Part shown: positions 21,117-33,680 of the stretch, piece by piece
Layout: each line of letters starts with the position of its first letter
Position numbering within the stretch: position 1 is the stretch's first letter
DNA from: Brienomyrus brachyistius
Taxonomy: Eukaryota > Chordata > Actinopteri > Osteoglossiformes > Mormyridae
Direction: 5' to 3'
DNA length: 64,000 nucleotides
Assembly (NCBI RefSeq): GCF_023856365.1
Contig: NC_064536.1
Location: forward strand, 38,184,776-38,248,775
Program-made: the position numbers and the translations under genes
The notes under the pieces: model-generated
What the model saw: only the letters and a program-made list of their open reading frames with translations
Told to the model about the DNA's origin: nothing
Databases searched by the model: none

Positions 21117-24100
21117 ATCATCAGTTCTGTGGGTGAGGTGATGATTATTGGCAGAGCCTGTGTGGGGATGGGTGCTGTGGGCAGGGCTAAGCACTGTGGG
21201 TGGGGGATACTCATAATGGATGGAATAATCATACATTGTGAATCTAAAACGGTTAATGAATCAATGGGCAGTGTGTTAAGCCATCTATGTGAGCAAGAAG
21301 TGTGGTGGTCCCACAGGGATAACTGCCCGATCTCTGCTGTTGATCCTGAGCTGTGGGATGCAGGGCCTGACCTCAGATCTCAAGGCCAGGATGCTCATTC
21401 TGCAGCATACGTGTGTCGTAATAGTGCCAAGAAGATCTGCACAGACCGGAATGCTTATCGGGAATGTGGATACCTGGACACTGAGCAAGCTGATTGGTTA
21501 TGAAAAACAGGGGTGTCGCCATCTAATGACACCCCTTAATTCACAGGAGTCAGGTCACCCACAGACAGGGAACACAGACCCTTTGGCCCCATGCTCTTCG
21601 CCACTGGTGCACTCTCTCTTTCTCTCTCTTGCTTTTCATTTCTCTGGGACCAGTCTGCTCACTTCTGCCTGCTAAGCCAGCTCATGCTTTGATATCTTGT
21701 TTACATGCCCCAGCTTGTCATCGCATCTCTCACCTCACGTGGGGATGTGACCTTCCTGCAGTTATGCCCGTGGCTTCTGGGAGCCGCTGATGCGCCATGT
21801 AATGAGAATCGCATGCACCGACATTTCCAGGGACCGGAATGAGGCTTTAATTTTTCATATCTAGTGTCTGTGTAAGAAAACCCGAACAGTGCTCATGCAG
21901 GTGTGCCAGTGATGGGTGACTGTGCATGACTTTAATTATCATGTTGGCTTGAGCCTTCTGTAAAATGTGTCTGCATCACAAAGCTTTAAGTTTTGACCTT
22001 TAATTCTCCTCAGAAATTTAGCATAGGAAATATCTCTTATTCCTGGAGTTACAGTTGCGTTCTTCATTTGAGTCTTATTTCAGTATTATTTTATGATGAT
22101 ACTGAAAGTATAGACCTTACGGACAAAGATGTTTATAGGGATTGCTTATTGGAAACCCGTCATGGCAATGCTCTTTAGTGCCCTCTTCTGTCCGCTGATG
22201 GGAGTGCCTGAGGTTTTCAGTCTACACACAGTCCTGTAGTACTGTCCAGTTAACAGAACATCTTCCTGTTTGTTTTCATTGTTTATCAGCTTATAAATCC
22301 ACACATTCATACAGCTGAAACATTCACTGGAGCTTTTCAAGTTTTTGCTGAATGGATCTACAGCAGAGTACTACTGCAGTGCACATGATGCTGTCCCATG
22401 ATGCTTTGTTGTTTAGTGGTTATATGAATGTGGAGTTCTTGCTTGTCTTGGCCATGCTGCATGGGGCTGAAGGTGTTACTGGGAGGCACGAGCTTGTGGT
22501 AACTGCACACTTGGCTGTGCCGTAACCCGGCACTTTTACAGCGAATGGCCATTAGCAGATGGTGTTTTGGGTTTCCCTTCTGGGACCCGGCACTGCACAT
22601 TTCCCTCCATCCCCTCTCACATCCCCTTGTTACCTCTTTGAAAGGTGTCCTCTGTCGGGCTTCCTGAAAGGTCATCTGTGAATTAGCTAGTAATGATGTA
22701 ACATCCATTCTCAGTAAATGTATCAGTATTAAATTAGCACTCCATGGTGTTTATATGGTTCCCACTGATCACTGTTACATTTAAACACTTTACAGAGTTC
22801 ACTGAGTGTTGTTCTATAGTGTTGAACTTTATTAGCTCTTAGAGTGTTCAATTGACATCATAGAGTGTTAAATCACTGTGACTCCACCTCTTCCCAGATT
22901 GCAAACCCATATTAGTGGCACATAGGGGCCACCCACTTTTGTACCTATCTGCTCCATTTTAATATGCACTCATTTGAACTCATTTGGGCAGCCTGCTGCG
23001 GTGTTTGATTAACCCAACATCAAGTGAAAGACTCTGACAAACATGGCATTTTCTCTTTTCATGTGAACTTTATGTCAGGTTAGCTTTGATTTTAATGAAG
23101 ACCAGCACACTGTGTTCATGTAAGCTGAACACATGCTTCTTCTTGACTCTTACGTTACTTGTGCTTTAAAGTCGAGATTGTTTGGATTGGCATATAAACA
23201 CCATGTAGAGTTAATTTAACACTGCATATTTGCTGTGATGCAGGAACTATACACTCATGTTCACTTCCCTGCAGGGGAACTGGGAGATTTGATCTTTCAT
23301 TTCGTTCTTTCACTTGTCCTCAGAAATATGACGTTAATGCTACTTCTCTTCTTGACTATGACCAGTGAGAGCCAGCAAGGCATGTAAGGGTATGCTGTAC
23401 GCCAGCAGATGATTAGCTGGAAACTAAGCCTACAGTGAACGAACAAGGGTCTCTCGTTTAGTGATGGGAATTCCGGCTCTTTTTAGTGAACTAGATGATT
23501 TGGAAATAAGAATTGGTTTTGTGTGCATGAATATCATTTAAATTATTCAGTGTATTTATATATACACAAATGAGTTGGTATGTGAACAGGGGACTCAGAT
23601 AAGCTATATATAGTCTACATGTGCAGTAACGTCCAGTATAGTGCAGTTGGATTTTAGAGATTCCCAGACATTTTCACAATTTTAAAATTATTTTAAACAA
23701 GATTTATTAGCATTTGGACTTGTTAGCTGACTATGTGATGTTAGGTTCGTGTTTATAACAAACATGGGTGTCTGAGGTATCAATGTTGAAAGGTATTGAC
23801 TATATTTCAATAACAAATATTATTTTTCTCACATGACCTATTGGTGATATTTAGCTTACACCTTAGCATTATTTAGCCTAAATAATAGGCTATTTTTGAC
23901 ATAGCAGAACACAAGTGTTTCAGTTCTATTTCATGCACACAGGAAGTGCCACTAAATGAGTTGATGAATGAATCTGAACAAATCTTTTAAGTGAACTAAA
24001 TTAAACAAATGGCGTCCCAAAAAAGTCATTTAGCCCATCACGATTAGCTAGGGATAATGATTGACTGCTCTGGTATGACAACCACGCAGTAACACTTTCA

Positions 24101-25380
24101 GCTCACATGGGGGCAGCACATTCCAAATGAACATGTTCAGAATAAAGAGCGGTGCCTCTCTTTCCTCTCTGTGGCTTTCAGTTCTATAGGTGCTTCCTGG
24201 CTCTTCTGCAGTGTCAGCTGCCAGAGACCACCTCCGGCTCCAGGGGCTCGTCCAGGCCCACCAAGATCGCTCGATCGTCACTGCGCGCCAACAGTAACTG
24301 CATCACCATGGCAACACGCAACCAGAGGAACAAGCTGCAGGGATCTCCCAAGCAGGAAAGGCTGACATGTGTTGTGCTGACCAAGCATCATGTGATCTTG
24401 TGTACAAACAGCATTTATCATGCGATTGGAAGGGAGCTCCAGTTTCAGTGGGACATCTAGGTTCCCCACGGATATGATTTGTGACCGAGGCTTCCTCTCA
24501 ATCCCATGATTCCTACTTACCTGTACCCCCATGCCGGAGGATCCGCTGAAGTTCCGGACCCCTGGTCCAGTCTCTTGGATCTGCACGTCTTCAACGCCGG
24601 GCTTTTGGCATCAGGGAGTTATCTCGATGTCATCATTTAGAAGCTGAAGAACGGTCTGAGGTTCGAGTCTGAGTATCTGCGTACAGTGTCTGGGTGAAGG
24701 ACTTCCCGAAGAAGGTAGCAATTTAATGAAGGGACTTCAAGCAGTGTTGTGTGTTTTTAGGTGTCTGTACATGCATGGTGTTGGCTCTCTTTGTTGTGGC
24801 ATTCTGGCCCGTGGATTCCATAGTTCTGGTCATGTTTATATGAATTCCTAGCCCTTTGATCCTGACATCCTGTACACATTGGATTAACTTCATGGTGACC
24901 TTGCTTGGTGATTTACTGCACACACTTTCATGTGGGTGCCAGCAATACATTTCAAAATGATTCTCAGCCCTTTGCTGGAAGGTGTGGTGCCTATTGTGTC
25001 TTTCTGAGGTTTTTGCCAGATTAATGGTGCCTATGACAGGCCATAAGCCCACAGGCAAACGATTCCACCTCTGGTTGGCTACGCGCCCTTCACAGCAGAT
25101 ATTTGTAAATAAAAAACTAAATAGTGCCACAACAGAAATAATTTTCCACCTGAACCTCACCTGTGTTTATGTCATTGTCAATAGGTATAGATGAGGGGCT
25201 GCAGCAAGAGGGGGTTCCTTTGCTGTTGGAGAGGTTTCTGATTGCCCTGCGTTCGGCAAGTTCCCCCCACCAAAAGCACTCATAGCTGGGACAGAGCACA
25301 GATCACAGAGAAGGGAATAGAGTCGCTGAGCTTGAGCTCTCTGTAGCAGAGAGATGAGTACCTGAGGATTCTGGGAAGAT
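21117..25380. other. Intergenic, no gene recognised
   Basis: About 4.3 kb without a supportable gene. Several open frames of 60-150 codons occur on both strands, but none shows a domain, a plausible splice pattern or a match to a family I know. Confidence 0.45.
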
Positions 25381-25389
25381 GGGTTAACA

Positions 25390-25500
25390 GGACCATCAGA
25401 TGATGCTGGATGAGTGCTTCCCAAGCGAGCTTGAGAACTATACTTGTTTGTATAGTTCTTATGTTCTATGTCGGGACCATCAGACGATGCTGGATGAGTG
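25390..25500. repeat. Direct repeat flanking a small palindrome
   Basis: A 27-base word starting GGACCATCAGATGATGCTGG occurs twice (about 25390-25416 and 25474-25500, one mismatch near the middle). Between them lies the near-palindrome GAACTATAC...GTATAGTTC. It may be a small insertion with an unusually long duplicated flank or a local tandem copy. Confidence 0.6.
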
Positions 25501-27320
25501 TTATGTGACTGGTGAAGAGGTGGAATTGGCAAACAGGAAGCAGGTGGTAATAACTGAAGTTTAATCTCCTTTGTATCTTACAATCAGCAACTATGGAGGA
25601 GCATCATGACTCTCTGTTAGAGGCTGTTTCTCAAGATGTTTCCAGATGTTTCTGTGATGTTTGCCAGCGTGGGGAGGATGCTTCCAGTCCCTGCAGATGC
25701 TGCCTGTCCTGGGATGGCCTGAGGAGTCTTCACTATCACTGGTCCTGAGTTGTGGAGCTATCATACCAGGATGTGATCCCGCTCAGTGCTGACAAGACCT
25801 GGCTCTCCTCATTGGACCACTGTCCATTAGTCACTCCTGGAGGTGGGTTTGAGGCACAGTGGAAAGCAAGCAGGACACAGAGAGGACACAAAATACCTGG
25901 GCAGCAAGTCATGGCTCCTGGGAAGCCAAACCAGATTTCAGAGAGGGCACACTCTTGACAAATGCAATTAAACATGGTTACTGTTGGTTTGCCTGGTGCC
26001 TCCTGGTCACAAGATCAGAAAGGAAGGAGCTGAAGGTCATCTGAGACCTGACCAAGGAAGGGCTGTCTCCATGGAGCTGTCACCCTGCTCTCCAGGAAGG
26101 TCTGACCATGTGGAACCTGTCATGTTTCATTCTATAATCATTGTTTGTTTGTCTGCCTCTCAAGGTAGAACCAGGTCTGGTTTTTGTTCTTCGGGCCTGG
26201 TTCCAGGTGTTTCTGGTACGGCAGTGGTTTTGGCCTTGCTCCACACAGAAACTTTCGGATGCTAGTATCTCCTTGGCACAGTTATTCGGCGTGTCTCTCT
26301 GGTAACGCAGCGATGAGTCATGTCCTGTGGTGCACCTCCTTTTCTATCGGAATCTGCTCTTTCGCTGAGCAAGCATGGGCTTTGCACAAGACGCAGAAGC
26401 AGCCTTTCGGTCCCAGGAGTCAAGTGTGAAGGGGCCATGAGAATGTGGAGATTCACTGAGGAACGACGCTGGCCGATAACGTGATGCAAAGCGGGGCAGA
26501 GATGCAGCGACAAGCGCTCCTTGGTTTGAGGGGGAGCCTGTTTTGGAGTGACAAATAACCTTTTAAACCCAAATCAAATAAAAGCAGACAAACTGGAGGG
26601 ACTGCATATAATTCAAGGGTCAGGTAAAAATCACATGCCCTCTGTCGCGGGGCTGCTTAGCGTCAGTCACTGGTCCTCCAGTTATGTCAGTCACCCCAGG
26701 ACACCGAAAGCCCCTCCCAGCCCAGTTTACCGCTGCTGTGCAAGGTGTCCCCCTGCTTGATGGATCAGGGTTTATGCAGGAATCCTAGAGTCCAATCGGG
26801 CAGCGGCCAATTAAAAAAATATATATATTTTTTTGGGGGGGGGGGGGTTAATCTTAATACTCATCATAAATATTAGGCAAATTAATGTTTAACTGTTTTT
26901 ATTGAGTATTTTCATTAAATATCATTTGATTTTTTGCAGTGTCAAGCGGAGTTTCGTTTGTCCTTACCTTACCTCTAGCCCTTGGGTTATCCTAACCAGA
27001 ACCCTTAACCCCACCTACTAAAGGCAACTTCACACTTCTTAAAACAAATGACACTTGACAACAGACATAAACATTAATAACATTTTATTTCTGTCATGTC
27101 ACACACTCTCACACACACTAAGACAGACACACATTCTCATACACACAGAATAAAGTAGTGAATTATTTCATCACCAGGTAACACTGTGGATTAAAAAAAC
27201 TGTCCAAAGAGTCCATGGAATGGTAATGGGTGGTAACCACTGGTATTTATTGGTTGATGCAACGTGAGATAAAAGTTGAATATGTCTCAAAATAAATCTT
27301 AAGAGAAAACAATTTTACCT
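25501..27320. other. Intergenic, nothing recognised
   Basis: No gene supported. A poly-G run near 26836-26847 and A/T-rich stretches occur. A CACACA-rich segment lies near 27100-27150. Confidence 0.45.
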
Positions 27321-27322
27321 GT

Positions 27323-28060
27323 TTATACAATACCTGTATTGTTTACAAGTAATTTCTTAAAATGCGGTGCAATGCCGAATCGAATCATGTATGCAGTCTT
27401 ATCCTTGCCACATGCGAAACTTTTACCTATATCGGAGTCAGTGAACATGCTTCTGAATAGTTCCCCAATACCCTCATTGGAATTGTACGAATGATGGCTA
27501 ACTTCAGCTCTGAGAGCCAACCTTGGTGACAGTAAGGTCTGCTGTCTGTCTGCTGTCTGTCTGCTGTCTGTCTGCTGTCTGTCTGCTGCAGCCGCTGTGC
27601 TGCTAGTCGCACTAGGTTGCTGCTGAGGGGGTGTGATGGCAATGTTTGTGCTCGTAGCTGACCTTATGTTTGCATTTGCCCCGGTCCGTGTAGCATCACC
27701 GAACAACGAAATAGGGAAGTGCTCCCCCACACGCGAATCCGCTGTTGATGGCTGGCGGATTCCCGGTCAGATTTGATTGCGGTAATGCCATTTAGAGTTT
27801 TTTTTTGCATATACCGCAGAATGCCTTCCGGTCATTCCCCATGACCGTCTCACACCAGTCGTTAAATGATGGGTTATCAAGCCGACTTTTAGTAAACTTT
27901 CAATTCCCCACTTCACCACCAAGTGTCTACTAGCTAATTTCAGAGGCTCTGCTAATATCAACATGTTAGACCACACTGGCTCTACTGAGGTAAAAAGCGG
28001 AGAGATGGCATCAGCGTCACTCTGATAGGCTAATAATTCCAACTCAGGTCCTGCTAGCAT
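27323..28060 (-). pseudogene. Possible transposase-derived fragments
   Basis: Two reverse-strand open frames (27323-27730 and 27767-28060) lie close together. The first contains FTDSDIGKSFACGKDKTAYM followed by a hydrophobic stretch, a pattern I associate with hAT-like transposase or zinc-finger relatives in fish. It also carries a Gln-rich insert made by an 11 bp tandem repeat at 27539-27590. No zinc-finger ligands or catalytic residues can be shown, so the assignment is weak. Confidence 0.3.
27539..27590. repeat. 11 bp tandem repeat (CTGCTGTCTGT)n
   Basis: Four to five copies of CTGTCTGTCTG-type units run through the open frame on the other strand, where they encode repeated Gln-Thr-Asp/Ala-Arg. 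Confidence 0.85.
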
Positions 28061-28869
28061 GTATATTATATATTTCTTAATTAGATGAAATTAAAACACA
28101 TAGACAAATGGGAAACTCGTAATATATCGAGCTGGATGATGGAAAATTGACTACCGAGTCAAATTCCATTTACTACCTTTTAATACCTTTCAAGGGTTTT
28201 AATTTTGTCTGATTTCATTCACTCCCTTTTACTACCGAACGGACACCCTGTGGATGGATGCTATCGAACACCCCCTCTGGGGAACAGAAACACCCAATAA
28301 TGCTTTTAATTTGGGTCATGTTCTCTCCTTTTAATTAAACTGGTGTTTTTTTCTGCCCACAATTTGAAACTGAAGATCTTGAATAAGGGTCTAATTTATT
28401 AAACACGATACCCCTGCTGCTACACTGTTTTGCTAATGTTTACTTTGCCTTTATGCAGTTACAGTGGATAAAGTTTACTGAATCTCCACTTGAACTTGTC
28501 TTTCAAAGACTTACCATTGACCCAGGATAATAATTCATGCTAAACAAGGTATATCTATATAAGCTATGTCTATATACTGTGTATGAGTTTGTGTGTAAAA
28601 ATATATACTACTGGGAAAAAGATTAGAAAATATTACAATGAGAAATGTAAACTCTGTACTTATGGAATGCATGCACAAAGCAGGTTAATGTCTGAATAAC
28701 TGAAGGTAACGACATGGATGAGTGACCATGGTCAGAAGTTGCAGGTGTTCAGTGGATTGACCTGCTACTCGGTCCATGAGTTTATCCATGGTCACATGAA
28801 CACCGGAACTTCACAGTGTGCTCCTGAATCAGGCCTACGCTCATAAATTGTCAAATATGTGCTGTATAA

Positions 28870-28996
28870 ACAGTACTGTATGAAAGTCTTAGGTAGTCAA
28901 AGGAAACATTTTTATAGACAAAATATTGCAGTTTTATACCAACTTGAAGATCATTAAAGTATGTTCTTTGATTGGCTACTTTTGCACAGTACTGTA
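28870..28996. mobile_element. Mariner-type MITE
   Basis: The left end ACAGTACTGTATGAAAGTCT and the right end, read in reverse as ACAGTACTGTGCAAAAGTAG, form inverted repeats of the CAGTACTGTGCAAAAGTC type of fish mariner elements. The element is about 127 bp with no coding capacity. Confidence 0.6.
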
Positions 28997-29035
28997 GTCA
29001 CAACAGTGACCCTTTTTCCAGCAATACGAGCAGGC

Positions 29036-29885
29036 TGACACCAGGAATTCCTGCACGCTGATCTGCTTGCATCAGCGATATCATCAAGGCAACAAAATAC
29101 CTGAGGAAGAGTTCAGCTGAGAATCCGCGCAGTCACCTTGTCATAATCAGTGCCCTGGCTGCACTACATACTGAGCTACTTCTTCTCAGTACTGTTTGTA
29201 AATGAGGTCCCATGGCATTATAATCAGGATGCAAATAGCTTAGGTGGGACTCCTTGGTTCACACTTCAAACAGATTAGTCGTAAATTTGGGCCGACCACT
29301 CTTCTGATGGCTGGGCTGATCCTTCCCAAGTTCCTTAGCTGAAATACACCTGACAGAACATCAGCCAAGGGAATAAAACCTGATGCCAGGTTTTTCCCCT
29401 TCAGGCTGATGTCAACATGGCAGCCAAAGATGGCTGACTCTGTGGTCCAACACGCTGCCAGCAGCAAGGCAGCCACATTTACACCTTCACGGCAAGTCCA
29501 TGCAGGCCTCATAACGGCTGGATACTGCAGACAGAATGACTCCCGCCAGGCAGGATGATGAGCTCTTTCTTCTCAGTAATATTAAGTTACAGATGAATAC
29601 CAAAGTCAGGGAGTAATTGCTGGTGAACATGGCCTTAGGCCTCGTGATGATAGTGAGCATGACCCCGGAAAAACGGCGTCAGAGACCATTAATGAAGCCG
29701 TCGTAAATGCTCATGTGACCTGACGATGAGCATGTGGTTTGGCATCAGGGTCTAATCTGCTGCTATATTTATTTTGTTACGATAATAGACTGTTGTGACA
29801 CTGTACCCATGAGTTCACAAGATATATGGTCATTCTGTTGTCCACGGCCGTGCTGTAGTTTTGGATGGAAGCTATGTTAAACCAT
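29036..29885 (-). pseudogene. Degenerate st6gal-like remnant
   Basis: Two islands resemble exons of the intact st6gal1 at 46828-49641. At 29098-29150 the + strand reads GGAAGAGTTCAGCTGAGAAT and GTCATAATCAGTGCCC, matching the end of exon 5. At 29790-29885 there is GAGTTCAC, then GTGCTGTAGTTTTGGATGG, matching exon 2, in the order expected for a - strand gene. A third piece at 29036-29075 resembles the start of exon 5 but lies on the wrong side of the exon 5 end, so the copy is rearranged. Exons 1, 3 and 4 are not seen and frames are broken. It looks older than the copy at 56548-58064. Confidence 0.55.
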
Positions 29886-30354
29886 CTATGGACAATATCT
29901 TGCAAGGGATTTCATTATTGCTGGGGACAGGAACAGACTCAATAAGTGTGGGAGTCGTCAAACCTGTCCTCACATTAGCCTGCATGACCTCATACCTTGT
30001 ACTTATGTATAGGTTACCTATAAGTTTCAATATTGACTCAATACATTTTCTTAATCAGGCTTACAAAATGTTTTGTCAGTCCATTTGGATCAAGAGCACT
30101 GTTTGAATTATTATTGAATAAAATACCTTTCAATGAAAATAATTGTGCCTGAAATATAGTTACCATGGCATCTGAGCAGGATATTTTATTTTAAGTCCAC
30201 TTGTTGACAGCAAATCATTCCAGATATAAATATACAGCCTAGTACTGTCGAGCAGGCAATGGTGGCTCCCCTGACATTATAGGACAAAACTAGACCTTAA
30301 GGAAATTCCATTTTGTTTTAATTCTACTATTAACAAAACTACCAATGTTTTCAT
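29886..30354. other. Intergenic, nothing recognised
   Basis: A/T-rich sequence with no supportable gene or bounded repeat. Confidence 0.45.
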
Positions 30355-30660
30355 CCATCCATCCATCACTGTAATTGTTTAATCCCAACGGGGATTGTGG
30401 GGGGCCTGGAGCCTATCCTGAGAACAATGGGTGCAAGTGGGAACCAACCCTGGGCGGGCGCCAACACACCACCACACAATTACAGAGCCAATTTAGACTT
30501 GCCAATCAGCCTACACTGCACGCTTTTGGACCGTGGGAGGAAACTGGAGCCCCCAGCGGAAACCCACGCAAACACCACATGGAAAGAACCCAGGATTGAA
30601 CCCACGACTTTCTTGCTGTGAGACAACAGCGCTAACCACTGCACCACCATGCTGCCCCCA
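30355..30660 (-). repeat. tRNA-derived SINE, diverged full-length copy
   Basis: Read in reverse it starts GGGGCAGCATGGTGGTGCAG, has the box-A-like TGGTTAGCGC and a box-B-like GGGTTCAATCC, and ends in repeated GGAT(G) units. It is about 80% like the 43223-43577 copy by eye. Confidence 0.75.
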
Positions 30661-31065
30661 ATGTTTTCATTCAAATAAAATGCAAATACAGCTCTGGGCT
30701 TTTAACAGCACAGGATTGCGGTCACAGATCCATCACTCCAGGAATAAGAACTTTTTCCAATCCTTGGGTACTGGACAGGCTGTCCTAATTAAAACATTGA
30801 CAGCACATTACGTTCAATGACATATAGTAAATAACAGTAATTTCATGAAGTGATAAGACCTAAAAGACAGAGCTTTGGCTTGCTTATAATGCACTTTGAA
30901 TGACCTTGTGTAAACGTTCTATATAAATAAGCTTTGACTTAACTTGATTCCATTGCCTATAGTTTCCTTTTCTTTTAGGTGTGACCAGCTTTTTAGGTTT
31001 TACTTATTTAGGCAACAAGTCAAGTTCGACTACTGACTCAAATGTTTCCGTTTTCAAATTCCATT

Positions 31066-32200
31066 TATAAGAATATAAGAAATTTGCAAACGAGAGGAGG
31101 CCATTCAGCCCATCAAGCTCATTTGGGGAGAACTTAACTAATAGCTCAGAGTTGTTAAAATCTTACCTAGCTCTGATTTAAAGGAACCCAGGTTTTTAGC
31201 TTGCGCTACACTAGCAGGAAGACTATTCCATACTCCAACTACACGCTGTGTAAAGAAGTGCTTCCACAAAATCATTTTCAAATGTTCTCCAGCTAATTTC
31301 AAGTTATGGCCACGAGTTCTAGTATTTAAACTAATATTGAAATAGCTATTTGGCTGAATAGCATCCAAACCTGTTAAAAAACTTATATACCTGCATGGAT
31401 CATGTCCCCCTTAATCTCCTTTGCTAAGCTTCAGCTCAGCTAACTTCTCATAAAACATTCCTCTAAACCTAAAACCAGGAATCATTCTCGTAGCCCTACG
31501 TTGCACCCTTTCCAAGGCAGCAATGTCCTTTGTTAGAGAAATATGTACTTTTATTATTGTCATTTTGCTAGATGCCATTCTTGGAAACAACACCTTGCAG
31601 CAGCTTGATCTTAATTTAGCAATAACCCATCTTAGGAACTGTCGCTTGAAAATTTCCACCCCCATACATGGTGATAAACAATGTTGAATGTTATTTGCAT
31701 ATCCTGTTTGTGTACCTCAGTAAAAGATACTGTGAGGGGAGTTCGTCTTTCGAAGTTGGCTGAGTTCGACTGAGAGGCTGACACCTCGAAGTCAGAACCA
31801 GACTTCCCTTGCAGCAAGTTAAAAGTCATCACAGCTGTCTGTGTTGTTCTGTGTTCAGAGACTGGTTGATTTCCAGCATATTTTTAGAAGATAACCCTAA
31901 CATCCTTCTTAAGGTATGGTGACCAAACTTGCACACAATATTCTAGGTGGGGTCTTACCAAGGAATTGTATAATCGTAGCATCACCTCCACACACCTAGA
32001 GATGTAACCCAACATCCTATTGGGCTTTTTTATTGCTTCCCCACACTGGCAAGAATGGGACATGGAAGCATTAACATACACACCAAGGTCTTTCTCGTAA
32101 TCAACTACCTTTATTTCAGTGGAACCCATAAAATATCTGTACTTTATATTTCTGCTCCCTGCATGAATTACAGGTTTTTGGTCTATTGTTTCAACTTTAC
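31066..32200 (-). mobile_element. LINE 3' end, split by a solo LTR
   Basis: Reverse-strand reading frames give the C-terminal part of a non-LTR retrotransposon polymerase: VVDYEKDLGVYVNASMSHS, then HLEYCVQVWSPYLKKDV, then, after the interruption at 31531-31902, ALERVQRRATRMIPGFR and [14 protein letters not shown]. The 3' tail carries the widespread AGAGGAGGCCATTCAGCCCA motif. The element is 5' truncated and has stops and frame changes. A related 3' end lies at 48050-48325. Confidence 0.8.
31531..31902 (-). mobile_element. Solo LTR inside the LINE
   Basis: 372 bp beginning TGTTAG and ending CTAACA, flanked on both sides by TCCTT (31526-31530 and 31903-31907). The LINE polymerase frame resumes across it, which confirms the insertion point. 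Read on the - strand an AATAAA signal lies about 30 bases from the end, suggesting that orientation. The internal region is absent, as expected after LTR-LTR recombination. A 5 bp target duplication fits Ty3/Gypsy-like or retroviral integrases. Confidence 0.85.
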
Positions 32201-33573
32201 CAGAGATAGCACTTAGTTCAATCCATCTATTATAACCAAAGGATGCGCGTCTTACAACTGCAGCATGACCTTTTCAAATGCCTGGAGCGTCAGCAGTTGT
32301 CTGACAGTGAAACAACTAATCAGTGTAGCAGTATAGAGTTTAGAGCATCCCTCCCAGTGTCACTCCGGCTGATCCAGTCTAGCACCAACCATGTCATTAT
32401 TGCCACAATCCCTTTCAGCACCGCTTGCTCTGGATCACTGATAAACTTTCCCATAGAAGTTTATGCGTATGCAGCTGGAATCGCAGGCTATACGCTTTTT
32501 CCCCTCAGCCAGTAAGAACTGAATTTTCCAAAGAAGTTTATTCACATGTTCAAAACAACTCTGTTTTGAATATTGGGTGGGATGTGTCCCACCCATGCCC
32601 TAGAAAGGCAGATAATGTTTTACACCGCAAATCAGAATTCTGTTTATTTTACAGTATTTTACTCTTACATCCATGTACTGTAGCTTAAACTAGCCACCTG
32701 CGGGCAACCCATTGATCTTGTTTGTAAATGTTTCTAAGCAACCCAGAGGACATAACCATGGTGCACATTGTCAGTGGGCCAAGACTCAAGCCAAGCAGTT
32801 GCCTAAGAGATCCCAGGAGAATGATCTGTATCTGACCTTCAATATCATGAGGGGCACCCAAGCTCGGAAGTCATGCAGAAGGTCATCTCAGCTTGTCGTT
32901 GGCTTCTCTCGGGGGACGTGGTGGGGCACGTAGAACTTGTTATAGGCCAGTATCTCTGGAAGACAAGCACTCGTTTGGGCCTGGTATATTTGCTCCACAT
33001 GGGCCAGTGGATGCCTCGGGCAACTCTGTAGAGTCCTGCCTCTGTGCCGTTCCTCCTTCCATGCTCCCTGCTCAACAGCACTTGTGTTTCCTTATAGAGC
33101 TGCAGACTTCCTATCATGTAGTATTGGAATACAAACAAGCACAGAGAGACACCCAGCCTGGAAAACAGGCCACATTTTATTTTCATGCTCATTGACGTCA
33201 TGAAGAGGAAGATAATGTTGAGAAAAGTAGAAGCCTTTGCCACCAGGACACGTATAGACTCATGATAATTCTTCACCTGTGTATCTCTTGCCTGTGGAAA
33301 TTTGGCAAACACACATCGCTTCCTGAGTGAAGGTTGCCAGTCTTGCTCTGTGGGTTTTGCAGTACCGCTGGTACGTCATGCGGCTGGATGCCCTGTGGCA
33401 GAACCATGACATTGGGGCAAGGAGAGGCCAACAGCAGAGAAGCGAGGGGTGTATAGTAACAGAAACATGGAGGAGAGGAGTCATGCTGCCCTGTCAGATT
33501 TAATCTGTTTGGTGGCCCATCTTCTAAACAGACTTCATGTTTATTTTGTGTTTGTTAGCAGGTCTTCCTGAGC
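32201..33573. other. Intergenic, nothing recognised
   Basis: A 155-codon reverse open frame (32845-33312) has no recognisable domain and no splice context. I see no gene here. Confidence 0.4.
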
Positions 33574-33680
33574 TTATGAACACTCATAATACAGCTTAGG
33601 AACACTCATACAGAAACACTCATAATACCACTTATGAACACTCATAATACAGTTTATGAACACCCATACAGCAACACTGT
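33574..33680. repeat. Degenerate tandem repeat (GAACACTCATAATACAG units)
   Basis: Four to five imperfect units built on GAACACTCATAATACAGYTTA. No coding capacity. Confidence 0.7.

Noticed and set aside
24152..24460. 102-codon forward ORF that might be an exon
   Set aside because: No recognised domain and no paired acceptor and donor that would extend it.
32845..33312. 155-codon reverse ORF with a hydrophobic segment
   Set aside because: It looked a little like a membrane-anchored enzyme, but no family motif could be shown and the neighbouring frames do not continue it.
33574..33680. CRISPR-like direct repeats
   Set aside because: Units are imperfect and adjacent without spacers, and the genome is a vertebrate.
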